23,150 bases of DNA from Tubiluchus corallicola (taxonomy: Eukaryota > Priapulida > Priapulimorpha > Priapulimorphida > Tubiluchidae), in the NCBI GenBank assembly GCA_030141605.1, contig JAQGDQ010000858.1, positions 64,001 through 87,150 on the forward strand, written 5' to 3'. Under the pieces are notes generated by a model, which saw only the letters and a program-made list of their open reading frames with translations, did no database searches and was not told the origin of the DNA. How positions within the stretch are numbered: position 1 is the stretch's first letter; every line of letters begins with the position of its first letter. Positions 7,884-15,114 of the stretch are shown here, piece by piece. Made by a program: the position numbers and the translations under genes.

Positions 7884-8663
7884 CTAATCAAACCTATGAT
7901 GTTTTACCGACTTCCTGTCATTTATTATCTCTGACAGCGACTCAACTCCCAAAGATAAATGCTCACGCACATACTCCTTTGTAACAGCTTTATCTCTCTC
8001 TGCTGTCTTCACACCTCCAGATATCATTGGCTGGTCAGAAACCAATAGCAAAGCCCCAGTAGGAATGTGGTTGCAAAACCCTACAGTAAAGATAGTTGCT
8101 GTCTCCATCTCAATAGCCATAGCCCTCGTCTTTCTCAGATACTTTTTAAACCTGTCATCATACTCCCACACCCTTTTATTCGTAGTAAAAACAGTTCCTG
8201 TCCAATACTCCCGATCTCTTTTTATGATGGTGGAAGAAATTGCCCTTTGTAAGCTAAACGCCGGAAGAGCCGGTATCTCAGGCGGCAAGTAGTCATCTGA
8301 GGTACCATCGCTTCTTATAGCAGCAAGCGGAAGTATGAGATCACCTAAACCATTCTTTCTCTTCAACCCCCCACACTTACCCAAAAACAGCACCGCCTCG
8401 GGCATTACAGCACTCAGAAGATCCATAACTGTCGCTGCATTAGGGCTCCCCATACCAAAATTAATAATCGTAATACCCTCTGCACTTGCATTAGGCATAG
8501 CGCTCTCCTCTCCCACAATACTAACATCAAACTTCTCAGCAAACATATCAACATAATTCTGAAAGTTTGTGAGTAGCACATACTTGCTAAAATCACCCAA
8601 AGCCCGCCCTGTATATCTTGGCAGCCAGTCCTCAACTATCTCTTGCTTAGTATTCATTTTCAC
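7884..8663 (-). CDS. amn: AMP nucleosidase
   Basis: 259 residues of the nucleoside phosphorylase (PNP/UDP) superfamily. The length matches the short AMP nucleosidase of Bacteroidota rather than the longer E. coli Amn. The enzyme splits AMP into adenine and ribose 5-phosphate and so controls adenylate pools. Visible motifs are GMGSPNAA (70-77, phosphate site), LGKCGGL (94-100), the purine-site AIEMETATIF (E185 and E187) and the SDQPM segment with catalytic D210. An ATG two codons downstream (8657) is an equally good start. It is first in a four-gene leftward operon (amn-holA-rhomboid-aminotransferase) with its own promoter candidate just upstream. Substrate preference for AMP over other nucleosides rests on family resemblance. 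Confidence 0.86.
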   Translation of the reverse strand: MKMNTKQEIVEDWLPRYTGRALGDFSKYVLLTNFQNYVDMFAEKFDVSIVGEESAMPNASAEGITIINFGMGSPNAATVMDLLSAVMPEAVLFLGKCGGLKRKNGLGDLILPLAAIRSDGTSDDYLPPEIPALPAFSLQRAISSTIIKRDREYWTGTVFTTNKRVWEYDDRFKKYLRKTRAMAIEMETATIFTVGFCNHIPTGALLLVSDQPMISGGVKTAERDKAVTKEYVREHLSLGVESLSEIINDRKSVKHHRFD

Positions 8664-8700
8664 ATCCTGTGTAACACTTGAAAAGTAGAATATCTCCCAA

Positions 8701-8735
8701 CAAATTTACCCGCTTTTTTCTTTTAACCGTTCAAA
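8701..8735 (-). promoter_or_regulatory. Candidate promoter of the amn-holA-rhomboid-aminotransferase operon
   Basis: On the minus strand TAAATTTG (8708-8701) is an exact TAnnTTTG -7 box. TTTG at 8735-8732 could serve as the -33 box, although the 23-base spacer is slightly long. Transcription would start around 8695, leaving a leader of about 30 bases before the ATG at 8663. Confidence 0.5.
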
Positions 8736-8752
8736 ACAGAAAAAATAAAAAC

Positions 8753-8760
8753 TAAATTTG
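8753..8760 (+). promoter_or_regulatory. Candidate -7 promoter element for the HsdR-N-like gene
   Basis: TAAATTTG is an exact TAnnTTTG match 26 bases before the GTG start at 8787. The putative -33 region at 8730-8733 (TTCA) is a poor match. It lies back to back with the identical box used on the other strand for amn. Confidence 0.4.
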
Positions 8761-8786
8761 TCCAAAGAATCATAAATAAACCCGGA

Positions 8787-9248
8787 GTGCAGCTAAACTT
8801 TCCCACATACTCATTTAAGACTAAAACCAAAAATAACAAAAAATTTATTTTTGACTTTTGCAGAAAAAAGTGGGTACTATTAACCCCTGAAGAGTGGGTG
8901 AGGCAAAACACTATAGAATACTTGGTAGAAGAGAAAGGGTACCCTAAATCTCTAATCGCTGTTGAAATGTCAATGCACATCTACAAACAAAAATTCAGAA
9001 GTGATATTATTCTGTTTAGCAAAAAAGGGACACCTTTAATGATTGTTGAATGTAAAGCGCCCAATATCTCTATTACTCAAAAAACTTTCGACCAAATAGC
9101 CCACTATAATATGCAATACGGTGCAAAATACCTTTTGGTTACAAACGGACTAAAGCACTATTGCTGTCATATAACAGAAAAAGGGAAAAATAACTCTTAT
9201 GAATTTGTCCCCGATATCCCATGCTATAACAAAATTAATCCTCATTAA
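8787..9248 (+). CDS. Stand-alone HsdR N-terminal (PD-(D/E)xK) domain protein
   Basis: 153 residues matching the HSDR_N_2 family, which is the nuclease-fold N-terminus of type I restriction subunits found here without helicase or other R-subunit parts. The restriction-nuclease core is intact: an acidic residue in the first helix (E44), D73 in RSDIILF and E88-x-K90 in VECKAP. A conserved helix FDQIAHYN then follows. The start is GTG, chosen because the MQLNFPTY opening is typical of the family and no upstream ATG fits. No hsdM or hsdS gene lies nearby, so this is probably not a restriction system. Similar single-domain genes are common in Bacteroidota beside holA/amn. Its true role is unknown. 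The 3' end overlaps the convergent GNAT gene by 14 bases. Confidence 0.85.
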   Translation: MQLNFPTYSFKTKTKNNKKFIFDFCRKKWVLLTPEEWVRQNTIEYLVEEKGYPKSLIAVEMSMHIYKQKFRSDIILFSKKGTPLMIVECKAPNISITQKTFDQIAHYNMQYGAKYLLVTNGLKHYCCHITEKGKNNSYEFVPDIPCYNKINPH

Positions 9249-9765
9249 TAAGCTGTAGAAAAATCTCACTTCCCCAGCCGGAAGATGTTCGCAGCCAATC
9301 TCTCTTTGTCCCGGAAACCTTAAACCCGAATCGCTGGAATAACTTCAAACTTGCGCTATTCCCCTCACTTACTCCTGCATATAGCTGATGTAAGCCCAAC
9401 CTGCCAAAACAATAATATATAAGCAACTGCAAGGCTTGTGATGCATACCCATTTACACGGTCCTTTTTTCGATAAATAAGTATACCTATACCGGCTCTCA
9501 TGCTGTGGGGATCAAAATCAAAAATATCTATAGCACCCACAGTCTTCCCTTCACTATTGTCTATCATAAACCGCAATTGACGGGTCTCATATATATCCTT
9601 ATCAGAGTTTTTAATGTACATAGCCAATATGTACCTGGAAAGCGGCGCCAACGCATTACTTACCTTCCATACCTCACTATCATTTTCCCACTCATATAGC
9701 AGCTCAACATCCTCAGGCTCAATTGCTCTAAGGCTTACAAACTCATTTCTTAAATAACTACCCAT
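9235..9765 (-). CDS. GNAT family N-acetyltransferase (RimJ/RimL-like)
   Basis: 176 residues of the acetyl-CoA-dependent GNAT fold, nearest in layout to the RimJ/RimL protein or amino-acid acetyltransferases. The opening VSLRAIEPEDVELLYEWEND is the typical RimL-type start. Motif A, which binds the CoA pyrophosphate, is RVNGYA (103-108). It is followed by the helix SQALQLLIYYCFGRLGLHQLYAGV and the N-x-A-S-L-K-L-F-Q-R-F-G-F motif B (from N136). The substrate cannot be predicted. It lies 43 bases downstream of recR on the same strand and is probably co-transcribed with it. Its end overlaps the HsdR-N-like gene convergently. Confidence 0.87.
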   Translation of the reverse strand: MGSYLRNEFVSLRAIEPEDVELLYEWENDSEVWKVSNALAPLSRYILAMYIKNSDKDIYETRQLRFMIDNSEGKTVGAIDIFDFDPHSMRAGIGILIYRKKDRVNGYASQALQLLIYYCFGRLGLHQLYAGVSEGNSASLKLFQRFGFKVSGTKRDWLRTSSGWGSEIFLQLINED

Positions 9766-9808
9766 CTGTTACTCCCAACATATAATAATTACCTTAACCT
9801 CAAACCTG

Positions 9809-10447
9809 CTACTCCCCACTAGAGTTACAGAACGACCTCTCAAACAATAACCTATCAACTATTGACCGCCCCAAAGTTATCTCGTCTATATACTCCAACT
9901 CATCTCCGGTAGAAACTCCTCTGGCCAATGTCGTTACTGTAACATCCTTATCTTGCAACTTTCTGAAAATATAGAAATTGGTACTATCTCCCTCCATAGT
10001 TGTACTAAGTGCCAGAACCACCTCATCAACCCCTCCATCATCAACTCTTTTTACTAAAGAATCAATTTCCAGCTCCGAAGGCCCCACCCCATCCATAGGA
10101 GAAATAATACCTCCCAGCACATGGTACGAGCCACGAAACTGATGTGTATTTTCAATCGCCATAACATCCCGAATGTTTTCAACAACACAGACAATACGCT
10201 TATTACGTGATGGATTGCTACATATATTACAAACATCAGTATCCGAAATATTACGGCAAATCCTGCAATGCTTAACCTCTCTGCGCAGCCTCAATACCGC
10301 CATGCTAAACCTCTCAACACAATCCTTGTTTTGCCTCAATAAGTGCAAAACAAGCCTTAAAGCCGACTTCTTTCCTACTCCCGGCAGCTTTGAAAACTCT
10401 GCTACAGCATCTTCCAACAGACCGGAAGGATAATTATCTACGAACAT
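9809..10447 (-). CDS. recR: Recombination mediator protein RecR
   Basis: 212 residues, close to the usual ~200. RecR works with RecO (and RecF) to load RecA onto SSB-coated single-stranded DNA at gaps. Domains in order are a helix-hairpin-helix with LPGVGKKSA (21-29), a four-cysteine zinc finger (C61, C64, C73, C76), a Toprim domain beginning at VCVVE with E90, and the C-terminal [19 protein letters not shown] segment followed by the closing helix. All key residues are present. It is first in a recR-GNAT pair. No dnaX or ybaB neighbour, common in other phyla, is visible. A near-perfect -7 box lies just upstream. Confidence 0.95.
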   Translation of the reverse strand: MFVDNYPSGLLEDAVAEFSKLPGVGKKSALRLVLHLLRQNKDCVERFSMAVLRLRREVKHCRICRNISDTDVCNICSNPSRNKRIVCVVENIRDVMAIENTHQFRGSYHVLGGIISPMDGVGPSELEIDSLVKRVDDGGVDEVVLALSTTMEGDSTNFYIFRKLQDKDVTVTTLARGVSTGDELEYIDEITLGRSIVDRLLFERSFCNSSGE

Positions 10448-10475
10448 AAATCTCTTGTATCAATATTTTCAGCAT

Positions 10476-10483
10476 CAAAAGTA
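10476..10483 (-). promoter_or_regulatory. Candidate -7 promoter element for recR
   Basis: On the minus strand this reads TACTTTTG, an exact TAnnTTTG match about 30 bases before the recR ATG (10447). The region 18-22 bases further upstream is T-rich without a clear TTTG, so only the -7 box is supported. Confidence 0.4.
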
Positions 10484-10601
10484 ACAAGCGGGGCTCAAAA
10501 AGAAAAAAGAAAGAGATTAAACCTTTCAACACATTTACACATCCAAGTAATTATAAAACTCTTTGAAAAATAATTTAGTAACTAAATGTAAAAACGTTTT
10601 T

Positions 10602-10979
10602 ATGAAAACTAAGATTATCTTACTCGTACTATTTATCTCTACTACAGGGATATCAGCATTTTCGCAGCCAAATAGTAGAAACAGCAGTAAAAGTAACAAC
10701 TTTTCGCCCGAAGATATGGCAGCAAACCAGACAAAAATGATGAAAGAGGTAATTGAAATGGACAACGAAACAGAAAAAAATGTCTACGATATAAACCTCG
10801 TATTTGCCCAGGAAATGATTACTGTACGCTCTAAAACCGACTCCCGCGAAGAAATGAGGGACAAAATGAAAGAGGCGCAGGCCAAAAAGAATGATGAGCT
10901 GGGGAATGTGCTCACAAAAGAGCAGTTCGACACCTATCTGGAATATGAAAAAGAAAAAAGAAAAAAGAGACGAAAATAA
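10602..10979 (+). CDS. Small secreted protein, Spy/DUF4890-like
   Basis: From M at 10602 it has 125 residues and a clear signal peptide (MKTKIILLVLFISTTGISAFSQ). The frame is open 13 codons further back, but the signal peptide sets the start. The mature part is charged and helical, with an SPEDMAANQTKMMKEVIEM segment, a VYDINLVFAQEM helix and an LTKEQF motif (LTxxQ, as in the Spy/CpxP periplasmic chaperone group), ending in a run of Lys and Arg. It resembles small Bacteroidota envelope proteins of the DUF4890 type, whose function is not established. Neighbouring genes give no direct clue. It and the next gene are both small secreted helical proteins on the same strand. Confidence 0.7.
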   Translation: MKTKIILLVLFISTTGISAFSQPNSRNSSKSNNFSPEDMAANQTKMMKEVIEMDNETEKNVYDINLVFAQEMITVRSKTDSREEMRDKMKEAQAKKNDELGNVLTKEQFDTYLEYEKEKRKKRRK

Positions 10980-11349
10980 CCGGGATTACCCAGGATATAG
11001 CATACAGCGAGCCCTTTGCAAAGCGAACGACTTTGATTTAGACTAAGGAAAACTCTATGAAGAAACCGCACCTCACTATTGTAAACGAGGGCTTTGAAGA
11101 GGATCTTCACAAAAACACTAATGAATTTGCAAAGCTCTCACTATGGCAAATACCCTCTTATTAAGGAAGAGTTATAAACATAATCGGTACGCTTCTTATA
11201 TTTTTTTTAATTTTAACGGTGAAATACTCGTATTGTTATCACAAATATACGCTTTAAGTAGCTTATAATTAGACTTATAGCGAAATACGTATCAAAGTAT
11301 AATCTATTTGACAAACATAAATTATTTTCAAAAATTAAATTTTAGAATT
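10980..11349. other. Gene-free spacer with repeat copy B
   Basis: This 370-base spacer between the two small secreted-protein genes holds repeat copy B (11009-11139) and then about 210 AT-rich bases that presumably carry the promoter of the next gene. A small hairpin (CTCTT-ATTAAGG-AAGAG) near 11155 lacks a T tract. No further gene is supported. Confidence 0.55.
11009..11139 (+). repeat. Dispersed inverted-end repeat, copy B (best preserved ends)
   Basis: Left end GAGCCCTTTGCAAA and right end TTTGCAAAGCTCTC are near-perfect inverted relatives. The interior holds TTTGATTTAGACTAAGG, ACTATTGTAAACGAGG and GCTTTGAAGAGGATCTTC, matching copies A2, C and D. Length is 131 bases. It lies in the spacer ahead of the second secreted-protein gene, in the same orientation as all other copies. 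Confidence 0.75.
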
Positions 11350-11835
11350 ATGAGAAGTATCTGTCTTGGCATTATAGCCACACTCTTTGCATCAGCTTCA
11401 TTAAATGCCCAAGTCCACAAAGAGGAAATCGAATACCTCCAATCCATTTTCGGAATGGAAAAGAAAACCATAGTTGCAAAGTTTATACAACTTGAAGGAG
11501 AAGCAGAAGCCTCCTTTTGGACTTTATATGATAAATATGAAACCGAGAGGAAACAATTAGGCCAAAAACGTATTGAGCTGCTGGGCATATATGTCAAAAA
11601 CTACGACAGCCTTACAGATGATAAAATTGACAAGCTCGTATCTAATATGATAAAGCAGAATAAAGCCCTTAACAAGCTCGTTGGAAGCTACTATAAAAAA
11701 ATTAAAAAGTCCCTGGGCTCTAAGCCGGCAGCGCAATTTATTCAATTAGAAAGTTACTTTGGAAGTATTATCCGTTTAAATATCATGGAAAACATTCCAG
11801 TACTTGGAGAGCTGGAGATAACTAATGATGATTAA
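11350..11835 (+). CDS. Small secreted helical protein of unknown function
   Basis: From M at 11350 it has 161 residues with a signal peptide (MRSICLGIIATLFASASLNAQ). The frame extends 14 codons upstream, but those residues precede the signal peptide and are not expected in the protein. The mature part is predicted all-helical and charged: EEIEYLQSIFGMEKK, an EAEASFWTLYDKYETERKQL helix, a long K/D-rich segment and a C-terminal QFIQLESYFGSIIRL helix. I recall similar ~160-residue exported proteins across Bacteroidota, but no activity is known to me. A strong hairpin terminator follows 20 bases after the stop, so this gene ends its own transcript. Confidence 0.75.
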   Translation: MRSICLGIIATLFASASLNAQVHKEEIEYLQSIFGMEKKTIVAKFIQLEGEAEASFWTLYDKYETERKQLGQKRIELLGIYVKNYDSLTDDKIDKLVSNMIKQNKALNKLVGSYYKKIKKSLGSKPAAQFIQLESYFGSIIRLNIMENIPVLGELEITNDD

Positions 11836-11855
11836 CTTCGGATAACAACTTAATT

Positions 11856-11895
11856 AAAAACGGTTTGTTAGTGCATACTTCAAACCGTTTTTTTT
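11856..11895 (+). terminator. Intrinsic terminator after the secreted-protein gene
   Basis: The stem AAAAACGGTTTG (11856-11867) pairs with CAAACCGTTTTT (11881-11892) around a 13-base loop and runs into a T tract. It starts 20 bases after the stop at 11835. The A run on the 5' side would also let it work on the other strand. Confidence 0.85.
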
Positions 11896-12119
11896 GCTAT
11901 ATAGCCACTCCTTAAACTAAACTTAGCACATTTAACATTAACAGTATAGAACTACAGACTTAACAAATTGTAGTGACCTAAACCGCAAGAATTATTGCAG
12001 CTTCCGTGCAAAAACCTTGCAGATTATGATATAAAAATCGTCAAGTCAAAATCAGGTGAACCTTACAGACTCTGCGAAACAAAGAATGCTGTCCTTAAAA
12101 GGCTTTGATAGAGCGAAAA

Positions 12120-12170
12120 AATCTTCTCACTGTCTGAGTCTTTTATCAAAAAGCGGGTTTTGAGAAGATT
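12120..12170. repeat. Perfect 10-bp inverted repeat in the EF-G2 upstream region
   Basis: AATCTTCTCA (12120-12129) and TGAGAAGATT (12161-12170) are exact reverse complements separated by 31 bases. The inner sequence includes TTTTATCAAAAAGC, which can pair in part with GGCTTTGATA just upstream, so alternative foldings are possible. There is no T tract. Confidence 0.6.
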
Positions 12171-12217
12171 GCGAAACTGTCAGCATAGTTTTTCATCAAA
12201 AGCATTTACACGCTCAG

Positions 12218-12258
12218 TTCTTTGCCTCTTTTGCACCAAGACAAAAGAGTGTAAAGAA
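12218..12258. repeat. Imperfect 16-bp inverted repeat in the EF-G2 upstream region
   Basis: TTCTTTGCCTCTTTTG (12218-12233) pairs with CAAAAGAGTGTAAAGAA (12242-12258), with two or three imperfect positions in the middle and an 8-base loop. Sequences of this look recur between genes in other Bacteroidota as I remember them. No function is known. Confidence 0.5.
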
Positions 12259-12449
12259 AACCCTCTACACAACTACTTCAAAAACAACTGTATAATCGTC
12301 AAAACAAATGGTGCACTTTTTTTAAGGCTTCGGAGGACTTTTACTGTATCCCAGATCAAAATATACAGATAGTAAGTTTTTATCTCAATAAGAACTAACC
12401 CTTAAGGAGTGACCAAACATATTAACCCACCTAAGAATTAAGCCTATAA

Positions 12450-12484
12450 TACACCAATAAAAAGATGAGTCTTACAAAGGTCTC
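12450..12484 (+). repeat. Right-end fragment of the dispersed repeat (copy E)
   Basis: CACCAATAAAAAGATGAG followed by TCTTACAAAGGTCTC matches the right end of the family (AACATTAGTAAATAAGATGAG then TTTTGCAAAGGTCTC). No left end is evident upstream. The 66-codon frame beginning at 12465 starts inside this fragment, just as the false asparaginase start does in copy A2. Confidence 0.5.
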
Positions 12485-12675
12485 AAAACTTAATAATCAC
12501 CCTCATCATTTCAGAACAAGTTTAAAAAAAATCTGCGCAGCGCACTCTAAACACGATATCTGCATTACATTAAAATCTCACTCTCTTACAGTTTCCACTG
12601 CTCTTAACTTTAATCAAATTCATATTGAATTATTAATTAAAATAAGTATCTTAGTGGTTGAATAGTTTTTAAATG

Positions 12676-12708
12676 TTTGGATTAGTTTTAAAGGGGAAAA
12701 TAGAGTTG
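12676..12708 (+). promoter_or_regulatory. Candidate promoter for the EF-G2 gene
   Basis: TTTG at 12676-12679 and TAGAGTTG at 12701-12708 (one mismatch to TAnnTTTG) are separated by 21 bases. This would give a leader of roughly 90 bases before the ATG at 12805. In Bacteroides thetaiotaomicron the fusA2 gene is activated by the regulator Cur, but I cannot identify a Cur site here. Confidence 0.3.
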
Positions 12709-12804
12709 CTGGATTAATTCAGTAATTCTATTTTTTTAATAAATTAAAAGGAATAAATCCAACTGTAACCAAACAATTTTTTACCATTAAAATATGCTAC
12801 CAAA

Positions 12805-14961
12805 ATGAAAGTATACCAGACCAGTGAGATCCGAAATATTGCGCTGCTAGGCAATGCCGGATCAGGGAAAACCACCCTTGCAGAAGCAATGCTCTACGAA
12901 GGTGGCGTTATAAGCCGAAGAGGTGATGTTGACAGCAAAAATACCGCATCCGACTACCACCAGGTAGAACACGACTATGGCAACTCAGTACATCCAACTG
13001 TTTTATACACGGAATTTAACAACAAAAAGTTGAACATCATTGATGTCCCCGGCATGGATGATTTTGTCGGAGCACTTGTACCTGCGCTGAATGTTACCGC
13101 AACCGGAGTACTTGTTTTTAACAGTGTAAATGGAGTAGAGGTGGGAACAGAAATTGCAAATCGCAACTCAAAAAAATTTAACACCCCCTTTATCTTTGCA
13201 ATGAACCACCTTGACCATGAAAATACAAACTGGAATAATACTATAGACTCAGCTCATGCCACCTTTGGCAATAAGCTTGCGGTAGTCCAGTATCCCGTGA
13301 ATCCGGGCATTGGGTTCAACCAGGTGGTTGATGTGCTGAAAATGAAAATGTACAAATGGGGACCGGAAGGAGGCAAACCTGAGGTGTTGGATATACCGGA
13401 GTCAGAAAAGGCACGCGCAGATGAAATGCACAATAAGTTGGTAGAAACAGCTGCCGAAAATGATGAAGGGCTAATGGAGCTATACTTTGACAAGGGCTCC
13501 TTAACGGAAGATGAAATGCGTAAAGGGCTTAAACTTGGCATGCTATCACGCAGCTTATTCCCTGTTTTCTGTATTTGTGCCACCCGCGATATGGGCATTC
13601 GCAGATTGATGGAATTTATTTGTAATGTTGCTCCTCATCCGGGAGAGCTGGCTCCACGTAAAACCGTTGACGGGAAAGAGGTGAAAATGGATGCCAACGG
13701 ACCAACATCCCTATTTATCTTCAAAACATCAATAGAACAGCATATCGGAGAAATAACATACTTTAAGGTTATGTCAGGGAAAGTATCAGAAGGGATGGAC
13801 CTCATCAATGCTACAAAAAACTCCAAAGAGCGAATCTCGCAACTCTATGCTGTAGCCGGGAAAAACCGCACTAAGGTTGCAGAAATGGTAGCCGGAGATA
13901 TTGGCTCCACTGTAAAACTGAAAGATGTAAGGCACAACCACACCCTTTCTGATAAAGATGCAAAAATAGAATTCCCTGCACTACAGTTTCCCGAACCACG
14001 CTATCGCACCGCCGTCAGGGCAGTCAGCGAGGCCAATGAGGAAAAAATGAGTGAATACCTACAACGATTGGCGGAAGAAGATCCTACATATATAGTTGAA
14101 TACTCCAAAGAGTTAAAGCAGGTGATAGTACATGGGCAGGGAGAGTACCACCTAAATACCTTAAAGTGGTACTTTACTAATGTGTTCAACTTAGATATCG
14201 AATTTCTTGCACCCAAAATACCCTATAGAGAAACCATTACCAGGCAGGCACAGGCTGACTACCGCCATAAGAAGCAGAGCGGTGGTGCAGGGCAGTTTGG
14301 TGAAGTACACATGATCATAGAACCTTACAAAAAGGGGATGCCCGCCCCTTCCCTGTTCAAGCTGAATGGCAAAGAAATAAAAGTAAGCCTCAGAGGCACA
14401 GAGGAGTGCCCGCTGTCGTGGGGCGGTAAATTGGTGTTTTGCAACTGTATAGTGGGAGGCTCTATAGATGCCCGCTTTCACCCGGCAATTCTAAAGGGTG
14501 TTATGGAAAAAATGGAAGAAGGCCCTCTCACAGGCTCATACGCGCGTGATATAAGAATATGTATCTATGACGGGAAAATGCACCCTGTAGACTCTAATGA
14601 AATATCATTCAGACTTGCAGGGCGAAATGCATTTAGTGCTGCATTTAAAAACGCAGGCCCTAAGATCCTTGAACCAATATATGACATAGAGGTGCTTGTT
14701 CCGTCAGACCGCATGGGAGACGTAATGGGGGACCTGCAGGGACGCCGGGCAATAATTATGGGAATGAGCTCTGAAAAAGGATTTGAAAAAATATCCGCTA
14801 AAGTACCGCTAAAGGAGATGGATAAATACTCAACTTCACTTAGCTCTCTAACACAAGGACGGGCTATATTCTCAATGAAATTCTCAAACTATGAGAAAGT
14901 TCCCGCTGAAATACAGGAAGAGCTTCTGGTTGCTTACGAAAAAGAAGAGGTAGAGGTATAA
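12805..14961 (+). CDS. fusA2: Elongation factor G paralogue EF-G2 (FusA2 type)
   Basis: 718 residues with the five-domain EF-G layout: G domain, domain II (about 300-400), domain III, domain IV with GGAGQFGEVHMIIEP and domain V with PIYDIEVLVPSDRMGDVMGDLQGRR. The P-loop GNAGSGKT (16-23) is kept. Switch I reads EHDYGNSV (55-62) instead of the E-x-x-R-G-I-T-I type. G3 is DVPGM (80-84) instead of DTPGH, losing the catalytic histidine, and G4 is NHLD (134-137) instead of NKxD. This pattern fits the Bacteroides EF-G2 paralogue, reported to support translation without GTP hydrolysis under carbon limitation. No ribosomal-protein genes flank it, unlike canonical fusA. The terminator-like hairpin just downstream ends its transcript. 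Confidence 0.88.
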   Translation: MKVYQTSEIRNIALLGNAGSGKTTLAEAMLYEGGVISRRGDVDSKNTASDYHQVEHDYGNSVHPTVLYTEFNNKKLNIIDVPGMDDFVGALVPALNVTATGVLVFNSVNGVEVGTEIANRNSKKFNTPFIFAMNHLDHENTNWNNTIDSAHATFGNKLAVVQYPVNPGIGFNQVVDVLKMKMYKWGPEGGKPEVLDIPESEKARADEMHNKLVETAAENDEGLMELYFDKGSLTEDEMRKGLKLGMLSRSLFPVFCICATRDMGIRRLMEFICNVAPHPGELAPRKTVDGKEVKMDANGPTSLFIFKTSIEQHIGEITYFKVMSGKVSEGMDLINATKNSKERISQLYAVAGKNRTKVAEMVAGDIGSTVKLKDVRHNHTLSDKDAKIEFPALQFPEPRYRTAVRAVSEANEEKMSEYLQRLAEEDPTYIVEYSKELKQVIVHGQGEYHLNTLKWYFTNVFNLDIEFLAPKIPYRETITRQAQADYRHKKQSGGAGQFGEVHMIIEPYKKGMPAPSLFKLNGKEIKVSLRGTEECPLSWGGKLVFCNCIVGGSIDARFHPAILKGVMEKMEEGPLTGSYARDIRICIYDGKMHPVDSNEISFRLAGRNAFSAAFKNAGPKILEPIYDIEVLVPSDRMGDVMGDLQGRRAIIMGMSSEKGFEKISAKVPLKEMDKYSTSLSSLTQGRAIFSMKFSNYEKVPAEIQEELLVAYEKEEVEV

Positions 14962-14989
14962 AGTTGAATATATACCGGTGAAAATAGAT

Positions 14990-15030
14990 AAAAAAGGGAG
15001 TGCTGCTTTGGTGTGCAGTACTCCCTTCTG
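14990..15030. terminator. Bidirectional terminator between fusA2 and the T9SS-exported protein gene
   Basis: GGGAGTGCTGC (14996-15006) pairs with GCAGTACTCCC (15015-15025), 11 positions with one wobble and an 8-base loop. On the minus strand the stem is followed by six T (the A run at 14990-14995), making it the stronger terminator for the gene ending at 15115. On the plus strand the tail is only mildly T-rich. Confidence 0.75.
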
Positions 15031-15114
15031 CTTCTTAACAACATCTTCAATGTGGCGCGCCAGGCTTTACATCAACTATACAGACATAATATCTGCCCTC
15101 ACGATGCAGAGCCC

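Larger units (their letters stand above)
11836..12804. other. 969-base gene-free stretch upstream of the EF-G2 gene
   Basis: It holds the terminator of the preceding gene (11856-11895), two inverted repeats (12120-12170 and 12218-12258), a fragment of the dispersed repeat (12450-12484) and a candidate promoter (12676-12708). On the minus strand between about 12260 and 12063 a frame reads in protein-like fashion with one in-frame TGA, suggesting a decayed element or old repeat. Plus-strand frames of 66-70 codons here have no recognisable content. The last ~300 bases are very AT-rich leader. Confidence 0.55.

Noticed and set aside
8787-9248. Restriction-modification or defence island
   Set aside because: Only a single HsdR-N domain is present, with no methylase, specificity subunit, helicase or other defence gene nearby; the neighbours are housekeeping.
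12160-12372. 70-codon Cys/Phe-rich frame upstream of fusA2
   Set aside because: It spans two inverted repeats, has no sensible upstream signals, and looks random.
12465-12665. 66-codon frame upstream of fusA2
   Set aside because: It begins inside repeat fragment E, like the false asparaginase start, and has no recognisable composition or domain.
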